6,995 nt of DNA, taken from an archaeon (lineage in GTDB: Archaea > Thermoproteota > Bathyarchaeia > TCS64). Below the pieces are notes generated by a model. It was not told where the DNA came from. It searched no databases and was given only the letters and a program-made list of their open reading frames with translations. The stretch is from NCBI GenBank assembly GCA_020444005.1, contig JAHLLU010000108.1, forward strand, positions 1 through 6,995, in the 5' to 3' direction. Below are positions 5,959-6,995 of the stretch, one piece after another (the first letter of the stretch is position 1; each line of letters opens with the position of its first letter). Position numbers and translations under genes: made by a program.

Positions 5959-6651
5959 ATGTATAAGAAAATAGGGATACTGGGCGGATTGACGCCTGAG
6001 TCAACCATCACATACTACATGCATATCGTACACAGGTACCATGAACTCTACGGAGACCACGGATACCCAGAGACCATCATTGTAGGTGTTAGCTTCCAGC
6101 AATACGAGGACTGGATGATGAAAGAAGACTGGGACAGCATCGAAAAAGCACTCCTAGAGGGATTAAAGACCCTGAAACGAGCTGGAGCTGATTTCGCGGT
6201 AATCGCCACAAACACCATGCATATCCTGTTTGAGAAGCTTCAGAAACAGATTGATATGCCCTTGATTAGCATCGTTGACGCCACTGCAGAGGCGATCAAA
6301 GCGGAGGGTTTCAAGAAGGTAGGACTCATCGGCACCCAGTTCAGCATGACCAAGCCGTTCTACCGCGAGGGATTGAAGAAGCAGGGTATCGAGGTTGTAA
6401 CTCCCAACAAGGAGGACCGAGATTATATTGTGAAGGTGATATTCGAGGAGCTATCCATCGGTAAACTCACTGAAGAATCGCGAAAAGGATACTTGAAGAT
6501 CATTGATAAACTGGTAGAGCAAGGTGCTGAGGGTATCGTGCTTGGCTGCACTGAGATTCCATTGCTTATCAGGCAAAAAGATACTGATATCAAGGTCTTT
6601 GATACCGCTACTGTGCACGCCGAGAAGGCGCTCCAGTACGCCATCAAATAA
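5959..6651 (+). CDS. Aspartate/glutamate racemase family protein with Thr/Cys active site
   Basis: The 230-residue product has the two-domain Asp/Glu racemase fold of PLP-independent racemases, which invert amino acids using two opposed acid/base residues. Seen are IGILGGLTPEST (5-16), ADFAVIATNTMH (77-88), a VGLIGT strand (121-126) and GIVLGCTEIP (192-201). The second catalytic cysteine is Cys197, but the first position, normally Cys in a CNT motif, is Thr84 in TNT. A Thr83/Cys197 pair is known from an L-Asp/Glu-specific E. coli enzyme of this family, so activity is plausible but may be one-sided or on another substrate. The ATG is preceded by a TATA box at leaderless distance and by no Shine-Dalgarno site. 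It lies 39 bases after the kinase, but with its own promoter need not share its function. Confidence 0.9.
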   Translation: MYKKIGILGGLTPESTITYYMHIVHRYHELYGDHGYPETIIVGVSFQQYEDWMMKEDWDSIEKALLEGLKTLKRAGADFAVIATNTMHILFEKLQKQIDMPLISIVDATAEAIKAEGFKKVGLIGTQFSMTKPFYREGLKKQGIEVVTPNKEDRDYIVKVIFEELSIGKLTEESRKGYLKIIDKLVEQGAEGIVLGCTEIPLLIRQKDTDIKVFDTATVHAEKALQYAIK

Positions 6652-6658
6652 CCCACCC

Positions 6659-6664
6659 TTTTTT
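6659..6664 (+). terminator. T6 tract after the racemase gene, probable archaeal terminator
   Basis: CCCACCC followed by six T residues begins just after the TAA stop. A pyrimidine-rich T tract directly downstream of a stop fits intrinsic archaeal termination. The following gene has its own TATA box, which supports a transcript end here. Confidence 0.45.
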
Positions 6665-6672
6665 GATTAATG

Positions 6673-6680
6673 TTATAAAA
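6673..6680 (+). promoter_or_regulatory. TATA box of the cupin gene, leaderless spacing
   Basis: TTATAAAA is centred about 27 bases before the ATG at 6704, and no Shine-Dalgarno site lies between. TTAATGT (6667-6673) precedes it, as ahead of the racemase TATA box. This is the best TATA match in the window. Confidence 0.65.
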
Positions 6681-6703
6681 CACCATCCCGGTATCAGATT
6701 GTC

Positions 6704-6995
6704 ATGAAAGCATATCATTATACAGAAATCGAGAACCTTGACGTTCCAGCACCAGCTGAAAAAGTAAAGATCAGGTGGCTAATCAACGAGAAACAGGGCG
6801 CACCCAACTTCGCCATGCGACGATTTGAGGTAGCACCCGGCGGACAAACCCCATACCACACCCATGAATGGGAACATGAAGTCTACGTACTTGAGGGAGA
6901 CGCAGTAGCCGTTTCTGAGGCGGGAGAAACAAAGATTGGACCCGGTAGCGTCATACTAGTCGAGCCAAACGAGAAACACAACTTCCGTAACACCG
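6704..6995 (+). CDS. Small cupin-domain protein, cut by right window edge
   Basis: The first 97 residues are visible and cover most of a single cupin beta-barrel. Motif 1 runs from Gly47 to Gly65 with His52, His54 and Glu59 as likely metal ligands in YHTHEWEHEVYVLEG. Motif 2 runs from about Gly81 to Asn96 with His92 as the fourth ligand in VEPNEKHNFRN. Small metal-binding cupins include dioxygenases, isomerases and sugar- or ligand-binding proteins, so the substrate cannot be named. No signal peptide or DNA-binding domain precedes the barrel. The ATG is set by a TATA box at leaderless spacing; no earlier in-frame start is needed. As an independent transcript it need not be tied to the racemase or the salvage pair. 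Confidence 0.87.
   Translation, partial: MKAYHYTEIENLDVPAPAEKVKIRWLINEKQGAPNFAMRRFEVAPGGQTPYHTHEWEHEVYVLEGDAVAVSEAGETKIGPGSVILVEPNEKHNFRNT

Noticed and set aside
1..6995. Mobile element, prophage, CRISPR, tRNA or defence system
   Set aside because: No transposase, integrase, regular repeat array, tRNA cloverleaf or defence gene was seen; the gene content is conserved metabolism with uniform appearance.

Overview
The window looks like chromosomal DNA from an archaeon of moderate GC content. Short A+T-rich TATA-type boxes lie about 26-28 bases ahead of several start codons, with no bacterial -35/-10 pair. At least two genes appear to be transcribed without a leader, and genes inside operons carry GGAGG/AGGTGA-type ribosome sites. 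The gene set fits: a short type I-beta DAHP synthase and a type I dehydroquinase in one aro operon. The lineage cannot be fixed from this sequence.

Left half, minus strand (1-2996): a tightly packed shikimate operon read right to left in pathway order. It runs DAHP synthase (aroF), dehydroquinate synthase (aroB, TTG start), type I dehydroquinase (aroD), then shikimate dehydrogenase (aroE, cut by the left edge). The joints are a 2-base gap and two 4-base ATGA overlaps, so translation is probably coupled. Together they take phosphoenolpyruvate plus erythrose 4-phosphate to shikimate. The remaining steps presumably lie beyond the left edge. Having canonical aroF and aroB means the organism does not need the alternative archaeal route to dehydroquinate.

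Middle (2997-3179): a divergent regulatory region of about 180 bases with a TATA-like box for each direction, a 7-bp inverted repeat, and an 8-bp direct repeat spaced 21 bp.

Right half, plus strand (3180-6995): a YkgJ-type cysteine-cluster protein; a nucleoside hydrolase (TTG start inside a small hairpin) abutting a PfkB-family sugar/nucleoside kinase (TAAATG joint), likely a ribonucleoside salvage pair; an Asp/Glu racemase-family enzyme with an atypical Thr/Cys active site; and a small cupin cut by the right edge. The last two each have their own leaderless-type promoter sharing TTAATGT plus a TATA box.

No mobile element, CRISPR array, tRNA or rRNA was seen, and no gene-free stretch exceeds 300 bases. 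The content is mostly ordinary metabolism. The points most worth a second look are the racemase active site, the hairpin over the hydrolase start, the hydrolase/kinase pair, and the promoter architecture.
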